DNA from: Aliikangiella coralliicola
GTDB taxonomy: Bacteria; Pseudomonadota; Gammaproteobacteria; Enterobacterales; Kangiellaceae
Assembly: GCF_007004725.1 (NCBI RefSeq)
Contig: NZ_ML660172.1
Location: 182,636-246,635, forward strand
Length of the DNA stretch: 64,000 bases
Reading direction: 5' to 3'
The position numbers were made by a program, and so were the translations under genes. Numbering within the stretch: position 1 is the stretch's first letter; every line of letters starts with the position of its first letter. The notes under the pieces are model-generated. The model did not search any database. It was given only the letters and a program-made list of their open reading frames with translations, and had not been told where the DNA came from. Below are positions 25,364-34,483 of this stretch, one piece after another.

Positions 25364-27286
25364 TTAAGAAGATTTACGAACTCGCAGGTACCATTCGCAA
25401 AGTAAACGTACTTGTTTTTGAGTATATCCTTTTTTGACCATGCGGTTAACAAAGTCATCGTGTTTTTGTGAGTCTTCTGTCGATGATTTTGCGTTAAATG
25501 AGATAACTGGGAGCAACTCTTCAGTGTTAGAAAACATTTTCTTTTCAATAACACCCCTGAGTTTTTCGTAGCTAGTCCATTTGGGATTTTTACCCTGATT
25601 GTTTGCTCTGGCTCGAAGAACAAAGTTGACGACTTCATTGCGGAAATCTTTCGGGTTTGAAATACCTGCTGGTTTTTCAATTTTTTCAAGTTCTTCATTG
25701 AGCGAAGAGCGATCAAAATTTTCACCGGTTTCAGGGTCTCGGTATTCTTGATCCTGAATCCAGAAGTCTGCGTAGGTGACATATCGATCAAAAATATTCT
25801 GACCATATTCTGAGTAAGATTCCAGGTATGCCGTTTGAATTTCTTTACCGATAAACTCAACATAGTTAGGAACCAGAAACTCTTTGATAAAAGCCAGGTA
25901 TCGATCGTGGGCATCTTGAGGAAATTGCTCTTTTTCTATTTGCTGTTCTAAAACATAGAGCAAGTGAACTGGGTTGGCTGCAATTTCAGTTTGATCATAG
26001 TTAAATACTCTGGAGAGTATTTTAAAGGCGAAGCGAGTAGACAATCCGTTCATGCCTTCGTCTACACCGGCAAAGTCTCGGTACTCCTGGTAAGATTTTG
26101 CTTTGGGATCCGTGTCTTTTAAACTTTCTCCATCATAGACTTTCATCTTCGAATAAATTGAAGAGTTTTCCGGTTTAACTATGCGAGAAAGCACACTAAA
26201 TTGAGCCAGCATTGGTAACATGCTTGGTGCACAAGGAGCGCTGCTTAGTGAAGAATGATCGAGCAGTTTTTGGTAAATTTTTACTTCTTCGCTGACTCTT
26301 AGACAGTAAGGCACTTTAACAATATAAACACGATCTAAAAATGCTTCGTTGTTTTTGTTGTTTCTAAAACTTGTCCATTCAGACTCGTTGGAGTGAGCTA
26401 ACACAATTCCTTGGAAGGGCATCGCAGACATGCCTTCAGTGCCGTTGAAGTTACCTTCCTGAGTGGCCGTTAATAAAGGGTGTAAAACTTTAATCGGCGC
26501 TTTGAACATTTCCACAAATTCCATGATGCCCTGGTTTGCACGACATAATGCACCGTCATAACTGTATGCGTCTGGATCATTTTGAGCAAAGTTCTCTAAC
26601 TTGCGAATATCAACTTTACCAACCAGAGATGAAATATCCTGATTGTTTTCATCGCCTGGTTCGGTTTTACAAATGGCAATTCGATCAAGAATTGACGGCA
26701 TGACTTTTACAACTTTAAATTTCGAGATATCGCCGCCATATTCATGTAATCTTTTTACTGCCCACGGCGACATAATATTGTTAAGGTAACGCCGTGCGAC
26801 GCCATATTCTTTTTGCAAAATTTCCGCATCTTCATCAGGATTAAATAAACCTAAAGGCGATTCGAATACCGGCGAATCTTTGATGGCATATATCGGCATT
26901 TTTTGCATTAAGCTTTTTAGTTTTTCTGCCAAGGATGATTTACCACCGCCAACAGGACCAAGTAAGTAAAGTATCTGTTTGGTTTCTTCCAGTCCCTGCG
27001 CTGCATGAGTAAAATAAGAGACGATTTGTTCAATGGAATCTTCCATACCAAAAAATTCCTTGAAGGCAGGATAACGGGAAATGACTTTGTTTGAAAAAAT
27101 GCGACTGAGTCTTGGTTCTAGCGATGTATCGACTTTTTCTGGCTCGCCAATAGCCATCAACATACGTTCAGCGGCATTGGCGTAAACGGATGGATCTTTT
27201 TTACATAATTCGAGGTATTCAGAAAGTGTATATTCTTCTTCTTGTTGGCTTTCATAGCGATCTTGGTAGTGATTAAAAATACTCAT
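25364..27286 (-). CDS. yeaG: PrkA-family serine protein kinase YeaG
   Basis: A 640-residue AAA+/PrkA protein nearly collinear with E. coli YeaG (644). The Walker A motif GPVGGGKSSLAEKLKS lies near residue 98, the AAA core continues with RANQGIMEFVEMFKAP and LAHSNESEW, and the C-terminal PrkA kinase region follows. I set the start at ATG 27286 (MSIFNHYQDRYE) because GGAGAC lies just upstream and the family begins there; the frame extends 11 codons further without support. It is the first gene of the operon with yeaH and spoVR, which in E. coli responds to nitrogen and stationary-phase stress. Confidence 0.96.
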   Translation of the reverse strand: MSIFNHYQDRYESQQEEEYTLSEYLELCKKDPSVYANAAERMLMAIGEPEKVDTSLEPRLSRIFSNKVISRYPAFKEFFGMEDSIEQIVSYFTHAAQGLEETKQILYLLGPVGGGKSSLAEKLKSLMQKMPIYAIKDSPVFESPLGLFNPDEDAEILQKEYGVARRYLNNIMSPWAVKRLHEYGGDISKFKVVKVMPSILDRIAICKTEPGDENNQDISSLVGKVDIRKLENFAQNDPDAYSYDGALCRANQGIMEFVEMFKAPIKVLHPLLTATQEGNFNGTEGMSAMPFQGIVLAHSNESEWTSFRNNKNNEAFLDRVYIVKVPYCLRVSEEVKIYQKLLDHSSLSSAPCAPSMLPMLAQFSVLSRIVKPENSSIYSKMKVYDGESLKDTDPKAKSYQEYRDFAGVDEGMNGLSTRFAFKILSRVFNYDQTEIAANPVHLLYVLEQQIEKEQFPQDAHDRYLAFIKEFLVPNYVEFIGKEIQTAYLESYSEYGQNIFDRYVTYADFWIQDQEYRDPETGENFDRSSLNEELEKIEKPAGISNPKDFRNEVVNFVLRARANNQGKNPKWTSYEKLRGVIEKKMFSNTEELLPVISFNAKSSTEDSQKHDDFVNRMVKKGYTQKQVRLLCEWYLRVRKSS

Positions 27287-27994
27287 TAATGTCTCCGCAC
27301 GGTGAAATAGAATAACCAACTCTTTAAACTAGTCTTCGTCAATTTGAACGGTAATTGTGTTGCCTCTTTTTGTTATTGATTAAACTGTTCAATTTGTAAC
27401 CTGATCCAATCGAATACTAGGGTTTTAGAGAATTTCTTACGCTTAATTTAAGCTTAGTCCCGTTCATAAAAAATTGCCTAAATAGATCGATTTTTTTTAA
27501 ATAAATTTTGTTTCAATCTTTATTCGAAAATAAAGCTCATATTATTGAGACGTTTATAATCGTATACCTGTTACAAATATTCCGCCGCGAAAGTGTGCTG
27601 AGGGGAGAAAAAATTGTTCGAAAATTGTGCTTTAGTTTTATTTTTTTAAAGGCGGGAAATCTTTGTTGTGCAATGCGGCAATAAGTACCGATGAATTGGT
27701 CGAGACTAAGCGGTAAGTTATCTAAAATAACCGATTTCCGCGAATTATTGTATTTAACTGGTCTGAACACTTGCTATTCATAGTCGAATATGAGTAGGAT
27801 TGGCTCTGGATTAGTAGTGATCCGACGAGTCGGTACTACTTTATAGTATAAACATAATGATAAGCAGGATTGCTTTAAGATCAATCGATTCCGCGAGATT
27901 TTCAATTGGTACCTTCAATTGAGACAATTTCCGACGGGTGTTTTGATTAATACGCGACTGCATTCCTCACTTTTGCCTCTATTGGGAGATATAC
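27287..27994. other. 708-base divergent intergenic region (yeaG / lipase)
   Basis: No convincing gene. It contains a perfect palindrome GCTTAA-T-TTAAGC at 27441-27453 (155 bases upstream of yeaG) and a hairpin AGTAGT..CCGAC-GA-GTCGG..ACTACT at 27813-27840, about 155 bases before the lipase gene. No sigma54 -24/-12 element was seen. The region is strongly AT-rich and presumably holds both promoters. Confidence 0.45.
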
Positions 27995-30223
27995 ATGAAT
28001 AAGCTCGTTTTGGGACTTACCATAGCAAGCGTGCTGGGGTTATCCGGGTGTGACGATAGCCCGAAAGAGCCTGTCGTTCCTGCAGGAACCGTCGGTTCCG
28101 GTGGAGCAGGTGGTGTGGCATTAACTAAACCAGTGTTTGCGCCTAGTACCGGAAGTATCCCTTTGCCGAATGATCTACTTTTTTCCGGCACCACGAATTT
28201 AACATTGAATCCGCCGGTTGCGGATCCAGCAAATTTTAGCGACCCATTAGTTGCTGCGAGCTCAATTGATGGATGGTCTGCAACAGCACCCTTTAGTTTT
28301 TCTTTTTCCAATACCGATAATGTTGACATCAATCCTGCTTCAGTTGTTCCCGGAACAACCGTTCGCATGTACGAAGTTAGTGTTAACCGACCTGAAGCGC
28401 TCCCCGGTACGGGTATCCCTGTTCCAACAGGGCCAGTGACTGGCGTAGTCAGAGAGTTAACCGCCGGCACTGATTTTGTTGCCAGTTATGCCGGTCCTTT
28501 GACTGTTGCGGTTTTACCGTTGCGTCCATTGACACAACAAGCTTCATATATGGTCGTTGTTACCAACGGCGTTACCGATGCGAATGGAAATCCGATAATT
28601 GCTGATGGTCAATATGCTGTTGCTAAAACAGAAGATCCTATTCCCGCCGGTTTGCCCACTTCGCCATTAGAGCCAGTGCGTCTGTTAGTTAATGCAATGG
28701 AAAATGCAGCAGATGCGGCGGGTCAGCCTAAAGAAAATATTATGTTGAGCTTCCAGTTCACAGTTCAATCTGTGGGTGAGGTTATTTCAACTTCAAAGTT
28801 GGTTTACATTGACGCGCCTTTTGCGGCTGGTGCACCACCAAGATCGAGTTTTAGTTCCCTTATGACTGATACTGCGCCTTTTACTACCATTGGTGCGGCA
28901 GATTTATATAAAGGTGAAGTCGATCTCAACTATTATTTGACTGCGCCAGATAGTTTAGGCAATCAAGGTCATCCTGGCGTTGCAAATCCACTTTCTGTGT
29001 TACAGGATTTCTTCAGGGGCGCAGCGCAAATTCCTGACGGACAGGGCGGGGCAGTCGCTAATCCTTTTGCTGGTGATGTGACTACTTATGCTAATCGTTT
29101 AGCTGCGGTGACGGGCCAGGAAACTGCACCATTGTTAGTTTCGATGCCTAAAACGGCGTTAGGCTGCGTGAAACCTGCAGGTGGTTATCCGGTGATGATT
29201 TTTCAGCATGGGATTACCTCTGACCGAACTTCGATGTTAGGAATAGCCGATACGATGGGGGCACCACCTACCTGTACTGCAGTGATTTCAATGGATTTAC
29301 CTATTCACGGTATTGCCGCAGACAATCCTGTTCATTTAGGCTTGCAACAAGCGACTGGTGGCTTGATCGGAATATTTGAAGGGTATGCTGCCGGCGGCGT
29401 TCGTGAGAGAACCTTTGGGGTTGACTACGTTAACAATATTACCAGACTCCCTCATCAACCAGGTGAAATACCTGATGGTCCAGATCCATCGGGTGCACAC
29501 ACTATTAATCTAACCAACTTGTTGGTGTCGCGAGATAATGGTCGTCAGGCAATTCTAGACTTGTTGACGCTCGAAAAAGCGATTCCTGCGATGGATGTTG
29601 ATGGTGATATGGTGCCGGACTTTGATGCCACTCAAGTAAAGTTTATGGGGCATTCATTAGGTGGAATCGTCGGCACTGGGTTTTTAGGACATTCAGACTT
29701 GGTCGAGTCAGCTGTGTTAGCTAATCCATCAGGCGGCATCGCACTTATGCTTGATGCATCGCCGACTTTTGGGCCAACCATTCGAGCTGGGCTTGCGGCT
29801 AACGGCGTTGAAGCAGGTACGCCTGACTATAATTTATTCCTGTTTGCTACTCAAACGGTTATCGATACGATGGACCCTGCAAGCACTTCAGCATTTGCAG
29901 TGGCCAACGGTGTACCGACGCTTATGTTGCAAGCAGCTAACGATCAGGTAATTCCTAATTTTGTTGCCACAGCACCTCAATCCGGAACCACACCGCTGGC
30001 GGCATATATGGGTTTAACTAATTTAACAGCAACTGAGGCAGGTGCTGTCGCTGGCGAGCGGTTCTTTTCAAGATTTAACGCTGGTGGACATTCATCGGTA
30101 CTATCGCCGGCAGAAAATGCTGAGATAACTGCAGAGATGCAAAAACAGATCGCCAGCTTCCTTTCCTCTCCTACAGGAACTAAGGCTGTATTGGTTAGTG
30201 ATCCATCATTGCTGTTACCCTAA
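27995..30223 (+). CDS. Lipase/phospholipase lipoprotein of the Pla-1/VolA family
   Basis: A 742-residue secreted lipoprotein. A type II signal peptide ends in the lipobox LSGC (Cys19), followed by a Gly/Pro-rich linker. The N-terminal 'bacterial virulence factor lipase' domain runs over roughly 45-300. An alpha/beta-hydrolase domain follows, with oxyanion motif FQHGITSDR near 408 and nucleophile elbow GHSLGG (Ser554). The His is probably in GGHSSV near 690. VolA of Vibrio cleaves lysophosphatidylcholine at the cell surface to feed fatty-acid uptake, a plausible role here given fadR nearby, but that link is inference. GGGAG ribosome site. Ends at a good terminator. Confidence 0.88.
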   Translation: MNKLVLGLTIASVLGLSGCDDSPKEPVVPAGTVGSGGAGGVALTKPVFAPSTGSIPLPNDLLFSGTTNLTLNPPVADPANFSDPLVAASSIDGWSATAPFSFSFSNTDNVDINPASVVPGTTVRMYEVSVNRPEALPGTGIPVPTGPVTGVVRELTAGTDFVASYAGPLTVAVLPLRPLTQQASYMVVVTNGVTDANGNPIIADGQYAVAKTEDPIPAGLPTSPLEPVRLLVNAMENAADAAGQPKENIMLSFQFTVQSVGEVISTSKLVYIDAPFAAGAPPRSSFSSLMTDTAPFTTIGAADLYKGEVDLNYYLTAPDSLGNQGHPGVANPLSVLQDFFRGAAQIPDGQGGAVANPFAGDVTTYANRLAAVTGQETAPLLVSMPKTALGCVKPAGGYPVMIFQHGITSDRTSMLGIADTMGAPPTCTAVISMDLPIHGIAADNPVHLGLQQATGGLIGIFEGYAAGGVRERTFGVDYVNNITRLPHQPGEIPDGPDPSGAHTINLTNLLVSRDNGRQAILDLLTLEKAIPAMDVDGDMVPDFDATQVKFMGHSLGGIVGTGFLGHSDLVESAVLANPSGGIALMLDASPTFGPTIRAGLAANGVEAGTPDYNLFLFATQTVIDTMDPASTSAFAVANGVPTLMLQAANDQVIPNFVATAPQSGTTPLAAYMGLTNLTATEAGAVAGERFFSRFNAGGHSSVLSPAENAEITAEMQKQIASFLSSPTGTKAVLVSDPSLLLP

Positions 30224-30240
30224 GCATTGATAAATTCAAT

Positions 30241-30272
30241 AAAAGCCTCCACTAACTGTGGGGGCTTTTTTG
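30241..30272 (+). terminator. Intrinsic terminator after the lipase gene
   Basis: AAAAGCCTCCAC / GTGGGGGCTTTT, a 12-bp stem with one G-U and a 5-base loop, followed by T residues. Confidence 0.92.
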
Positions 30273-30353
30273 TTTATTCGGAGCAGTTTTTCCCGTAGAA
30301 TCAGGCGGTTTTGGCTAGGTAATCGGCCGATAATTGAAAACTAGAGGTGATTT

Positions 30354-31508
30354 TTGGACTTTTTAATTGAATATGGCATGTTTCTCGCGCAAGCAGTCAC
30401 GATTGTGATTGCAATAATTGTTGTTATCGCTGCAATCGCCAATGCGGGACAAAAAAACAAAAAGCATCTGGAAGGACATATTGAAGTGACCAATCTTTCA
30501 GAGGAAATTGAAGATGTAAAAGAGGGAATGTTAAAGGAGCTGTTAAGCGAAGATGAATATAAAGTTTTATTGAAGAAAAATAAAAAGAAAGAAAAAGAAG
30601 AGCAAAAGCTCAATAAGAAAAAAGCCAAAGCGCTGGCAAAAGATAAAGAAGCGGCTAAAGATGTCGCAGATAAAGTTGATGAACAAGCTTCGTCAGAAAA
30701 AGCAGAAGACGAATCTGCTGAGCAAAGTGAAGAGACAGACGATACCAAATCGCGAATTTTTGTTCTTAACTTTGACGGTGATGTTGAAGCTTCAGCGGTT
30801 GAAAATTTAAGAGAAGAAATTACTGCAGTTATCATTGCAGCAGACCCAGGCGATAAAGTGTTAGTTAAAGTAGAAAGCCCCGGTGGTCTGGTTCATGCCT
30901 ATGGATTGGCGGCTTCACAGTTAACTCGAATAAAAGATGCTGAACTAGAGTTGATTGTTGCCGTTGATCAAGTTGCGGCTTCTGGCGGTTATATGATGGC
31001 TTGTGTTGCGGATAAGATTATTGCTGCGCCTTTTGCCGTTGTTGGTTCTATTGGCGTTGTTGCCGAAATTCCAAACTTCCACCGTTTGTTAAAACACAAT
31101 AAAGTTGATTATGAACAACATACAGCAGGCGAGTACAAACGTACCTTGACCATGTTTGCTGAAAATACCGACGATGCACGTAAGAAATTTAAGCAAGAAT
31201 TGGAAGAAACCCATGATTTGTTTAAAGATTTTATTATTCAAAACCGTGAAAAACTTGATATTGAAAAAGTTGCCACCGGCGAACACTGGTATGGCACCAC
31301 AGCACTTAAGTTGGGATTAATTGATGAAATTCAGACCAGTGACGACTTCATAATCAAGTTTGCCAAAGAGGCTGATATTTTTGAAATTACATTCCGAATG
31401 AAAAAGCCACTCGCAGAGCGATTGTCATTTTCAGTTCAATCAGCCGTTGGAAAAGCCTTAATGGGGATTTGGCAGAAAGGTTTAGAGTCTCGACTTTTTA
31501 AAAGTTAA
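30354..31508 (+). CDS. sohB: Inner-membrane peptidase SohB (signal peptide peptidase family)
   Basis: A 384-residue S49-family serine protease. The N-terminal membrane helix is at about 5-27. A very basic/acidic KKNKKKEKEEQKLNKKKAKA charged stretch (about 70-130) follows, then the protease domain with SPGGLVHAYGLAASQL, the nucleophile Ser210 in VAASGGYMMACVAD, and the general-base Lys in YKRTLT. It starts at TTG (30354) with AGAGG upstream: the first residues MDFLIEYGMFLAQ match the E. coli start MELLSEYGLFLAK. It degrades membrane-associated peptides; the active site is predicted to face the periplasm. Confidence 0.95.
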   Translation: MDFLIEYGMFLAQAVTIVIAIIVVIAAIANAGQKNKKHLEGHIEVTNLSEEIEDVKEGMLKELLSEDEYKVLLKKNKKKEKEEQKLNKKKAKALAKDKEAAKDVADKVDEQASSEKAEDESAEQSEETDDTKSRIFVLNFDGDVEASAVENLREEITAVIIAADPGDKVLVKVESPGGLVHAYGLAASQLTRIKDAELELIVAVDQVAASGGYMMACVADKIIAAPFAVVGSIGVVAEIPNFHRLLKHNKVDYEQHTAGEYKRTLTMFAENTDDARKKFKQELEETHDLFKDFIIQNREKLDIEKVATGEHWYGTTALKLGLIDEIQTSDDFIIKFAKEADIFEITFRMKKPLAERLSFSVQSAVGKALMGIWQKGLESRLFKS

Positions 31509-31514
31509 TTTGAG

Positions 31515-31547
31515 GCCCAGAAGTAATCTGAGCGGTTACTTTTGGGC
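31515..31547 (+). terminator. Hairpin after sohB (terminator-like, no U-run)
   Basis: GCCCAGAAGTAA / TTACTTTTGGGC, 12 bp with one G-U and a 9-base loop, 7 bases after the sohB stop. It lacks a T-run, so it may protect the transcript's 3' end rather than terminate. Confidence 0.5.
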
Positions 31548-31659
31548 TGATAACTCTCTCTACGGAAGTTCTTAAAGCTCACTTCGCGTGTATTATTTCT
31601 ATGCGTTAGCGCATTTATAGCACTGTCAGGTAAACACTAATTAATCTAGGAGTGAGTTT

Positions 31660-32334
31660 ATGGAAGCCCAATTCTGGCTGGATAAGTGGAAAAAACAGGA
31701 AACCGGCTTTCACCTGGAGCAAATTCACCCATTACTCAAGAAGTTTTATCCAGATGTATTTTCCCCTTCAAAAGGTGTTTTTGTACCTTTGTGTGGAAAA
31801 ACGAGCGACTTAACATTTTTCGCTGAAAAAGGGAGCTATACTTTAGGGTGTGAGTTAAGTGATATTGCGGTTCAGGCTTTTTTTAAGGAACAAAAAGACA
31901 CTGCACAGATTAATCAGGTTGGCCGCTTCAGTTGTTTTCGCAGTACACGCTTTGTTAACGAAAATAACCGCCAGGCTAATATCGATATTCTGATCGGTGA
32001 CATTTTTGATTTAAACCAAGCGCTATTAACTGAATGTGCTTCAATATACGATAGAGCGGCGTTGATTGCGTTGCCAGAAAGCTTGCGAAAAGATTATGTC
32101 AGACAAATTCGTTCTTTGATGACATCCGCTAAAATGTTACTTATCACCTTGGAATATCCGCAAGTTGAAATGGATGGCCCGCCTTTTTCTGTTGCAAGCG
32201 ATGAAGTGAGCGAGCTTTTTCAGTTTGCAGAAGTGTCCCGTGTTTATTGCCAGAATATTTTATCGAAAGAACCGAAGTTTGTTGCAAGAGGTTTATCTTA
32301 TTTAAATGAATGTGCTTATGTTATTAGTTGGTAA
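31660..32334 (+). CDS. tpm: Thiopurine S-methyltransferase
   Basis: A 224-residue SAM-dependent methyltransferase of the TPMT family, known in Pseudomonas for methylating tellurite/selenite and thiopurines. Family motifs are FWLDKWKKQETGFHLEQIHP at the N-terminus, VFVPLCGKTSDLTFFAEKG (SAM site) near 45, the acidic GDIFDL near 108, and YDRAALIALPESLRKDYV near 127. AGGAG ribosome site upstream. It is a lone gene; the physiological substrate in the organism is unknown. Its last codons run into a short repeat array. Confidence 0.93.
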   Translation: MEAQFWLDKWKKQETGFHLEQIHPLLKKFYPDVFSPSKGVFVPLCGKTSDLTFFAEKGSYTLGCELSDIAVQAFFKEQKDTAQINQVGRFSCFRSTRFVNENNRQANIDILIGDIFDLNQALLTECASIYDRAALIALPESLRKDYVRQIRSLMTSAKMLLITLEYPQVEMDGPPFSVASDEVSELFQFAEVSRVYCQNILSKEPKFVARGLSYLNECAYVISW

Positions 32335-32389
32335 ATATTTCTTGTTGGTAAAGACTCCTAGTTGGTAGAGATTTCAATTGGTATTATCC
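32328..32389 (+). repeat. Degenerate 16-17-bp tandem repeats at the tpm stop codon
   Basis: TTGGTA begins at 32328, 32345, 32362 and 32378 (periods 17, 17 and 16), with related A/G-rich sequence following each. The first copy contains the tpm stop codon, so the array appears to be a duplication of the gene's own 3' end. Confidence 0.6.
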
Positions 32390-32491
32390 ATCTATCAATA
32401 AAAAAATGTAGGTTGGTCAATAAACCGCTAAACAAGCCATTTAATATATCGAATACCAGGTTTTAAAATTCAGAATCAAGAGTTAAAAATA

Positions 32492-34429
32492 ATGAAGTTA
32501 ACTAAGCCTTATGGAAGTTGGAAATCCGATTTAACCGCAGATGTGTTAGCCCACAAAGGCAAGCGGTTTGGACACATGACATTAGATAACGGTTCTCTCT
32601 ATTGGTTGGAGGTAAGAGCCTCTGAGAAAGGCCGTGGCGTGCTGATGCGCAGTAGCAGTGACAACCTTTGCGAGGAAGTTCTGCCGTCAGAGATTAGCGT
32701 TCGGACTAAAGTGCATGAATACGGTGGCGGTGATTTTCTGGTCGCTGATGGAAAGGTTTATTTTTCCAATGCCGAGGATAATCGCGTGTATCTATTTAGT
32801 GATGGAAAGCTCGCTGCAATTACACGGAAAAATGAAGCGTATGAAGAAAGATACGCAGATTTTTTCCTCGATTCACAGCAAAAATATTTATTAGCAGTGA
32901 GAGAAAGCCACAAAGAAAGTGGTGTGGTCAATGAGCTCGTTAATATCGTTATTGAGTCTGGCGAGATCCAGGTTCTTCATAGTGGGTTTGATTTTTATAG
33001 CTTCCCAAGATTGAGCCCGCAGGGACATCGTCTTTGTTGGACTTGCTGGAATCAGCCGGATATGCCGTGGGATTCTGCCGAGCTCTGGCTGGCGGACTTT
33101 CACCCTGAAGCCGGAACAATTGATGCCAGTCATCGAGTGACCGGCGGTGGTACCGATTCTGTCTTTCAGCCTTCGTGGAGTAGTGAAGGCATATTGCATT
33201 ACATTTGCGACAAAAGCGGCTGGTTAAATATTTATAATCATAGTGACGGCGTGTTAAATGCGCTAACGCCTATTGACCGTGATTTCGGTGTCCCTCAGTG
33301 GATTTTTGGATTGGGCACTTACGTTATCACTAGTGATAACAGTTTGTATGCATTGAGCTTTGAAGCCGGGCAACAGCAACTATGCCATATTGAACCTGAT
33401 TCCGGTCACATTGAACCCGTTGCTCTCCCATTTAAGCATTTTGAAGGACAGTTGTTAGGTGATGATAAGTCACTCTACTTTTGTGCTGCTGGACCGGCGA
33501 TGGAAGTGGCCATGTATCGTTATGATATTCAGCAAAAGAAATATTTCGCATTAACCGAGATTTCTCCGTTTCCCTTGCCTGCAGATGATATCAGTATTGC
33601 CGAAGCAATCAGCTTTGAGTCCTTTAATAATCGTCAATGCCACGCTTTTTATTATCCACCGGCGAGTAGTCGTTTTCAGGGCCCTGAAGAGACTTGTCCA
33701 CCTTTGATTGTTATGAGCCATGGCGGACCTACTTCCTTCAGCGATAATTCATTGAGCCCGGCTATTCAATTCTGGACCAATCGAGGTTTTGCCGTTGTTG
33801 ACGTTAACTATGGCGGTAGTACCGGTTATGGGAAAAAATATCGAGAATTCTTAACGGGAAATTGGGGAGTCGTCGATGTTGAGGACTGTGTTGCTGCAGC
33901 CAATCATTTGGTAGAAAAGAAGCTCGCTGATAAAAATGGATTGCTAATTCGAGGTGGTAGTGCAGGTGGTTACACGACACTTTGCGCGTTAACTTTTTTC
34001 GATGTGTTTACGGCTGGAATGAGTCGCTATGGGGTTTCTGACCTTGAATCTCTTGCCTCAGATAGTCATAAATTTGAGGCGCGTTACCTGGATAAATTGG
34101 TTGGGCCTTACCCTCAAGAAAAAGCTCGCTATCAAGAGCGATCACCGATTCATCAGACTGATAAATTGTCATGTCCGATTTTATTGTTACAGGGTGCTGA
34201 CGACAAAGTTGTTCCGCCGAATCAGGCCGAGCTGATGGTAGAAGCGCTTGAGAAAAAGAAGATCCCTTACAGTTATATTTTGTTTGAAGGGGAAGGACAT
34301 GGTTTCAGACAGGCTGAAACCATTATTCAGGCATTTAATGCTGAGTTGGATTTTTATCGAAAAATTTTAGGTATTCAATCTGAAGAGAAAATATCGGAAG
34401 TCGAAATCCACAATTTTGTTTCTTCATGA
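32492..34429 (+). CDS. S9 family serine peptidase (prolyl-oligopeptidase / acylaminoacyl-peptidase type)
   Basis: A 645-residue two-domain peptidase. A seven-bladed beta-propeller occupies about residues 25-385. The C-terminal alpha/beta-hydrolase has the nucleophile Ser490 in RGGSAGGYTT, the acid in LLQGADDKVVPP near 571, and the His in GEGHGF near 605. No signal peptide, so cytoplasmic. It likely degrades short peptides (dipeptidyl or acylaminoacyl type; exact specificity not readable) and fits the amino-acid-catabolic genes downstream. It starts at ATG 32492. Confidence 0.92.
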   Translation: MKLTKPYGSWKSDLTADVLAHKGKRFGHMTLDNGSLYWLEVRASEKGRGVLMRSSSDNLCEEVLPSEISVRTKVHEYGGGDFLVADGKVYFSNAEDNRVYLFSDGKLAAITRKNEAYEERYADFFLDSQQKYLLAVRESHKESGVVNELVNIVIESGEIQVLHSGFDFYSFPRLSPQGHRLCWTCWNQPDMPWDSAELWLADFHPEAGTIDASHRVTGGGTDSVFQPSWSSEGILHYICDKSGWLNIYNHSDGVLNALTPIDRDFGVPQWIFGLGTYVITSDNSLYALSFEAGQQQLCHIEPDSGHIEPVALPFKHFEGQLLGDDKSLYFCAAGPAMEVAMYRYDIQQKKYFALTEISPFPLPADDISIAEAISFESFNNRQCHAFYYPPASSRFQGPEETCPPLIVMSHGGPTSFSDNSLSPAIQFWTNRGFAVVDVNYGGSTGYGKKYREFLTGNWGVVDVEDCVAAANHLVEKKLADKNGLLIRGGSAGGYTTLCALTFFDVFTAGMSRYGVSDLESLASDSHKFEARYLDKLVGPYPQEKARYQERSPIHQTDKLSCPILLLQGADDKVVPPNQAELMVEALEKKKIPYSYILFEGEGHGFRQAETIIQAFNAELDFYRKILGIQSEEKISEVEIHNFVSS

Positions 34430-34483
34430 AAAGTGTATTTTAACCCAGTCTGAGGTCACTAATGCTGACCTCAGATCTTATCA

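Noticed and set aside
27979..28470. 163-codon minus-strand frame over the lipase signal region
   Set aside because: It lies opposite a clearly coding lipoprotein gene and its composition is the mirror of that gene; no ribosome site.
30341..30835. 164-codon Ser-rich minus-strand frame opposite sohB
   Set aside because: Produced by the complement of the Lys/Glu-rich linker of SohB; no independent support.
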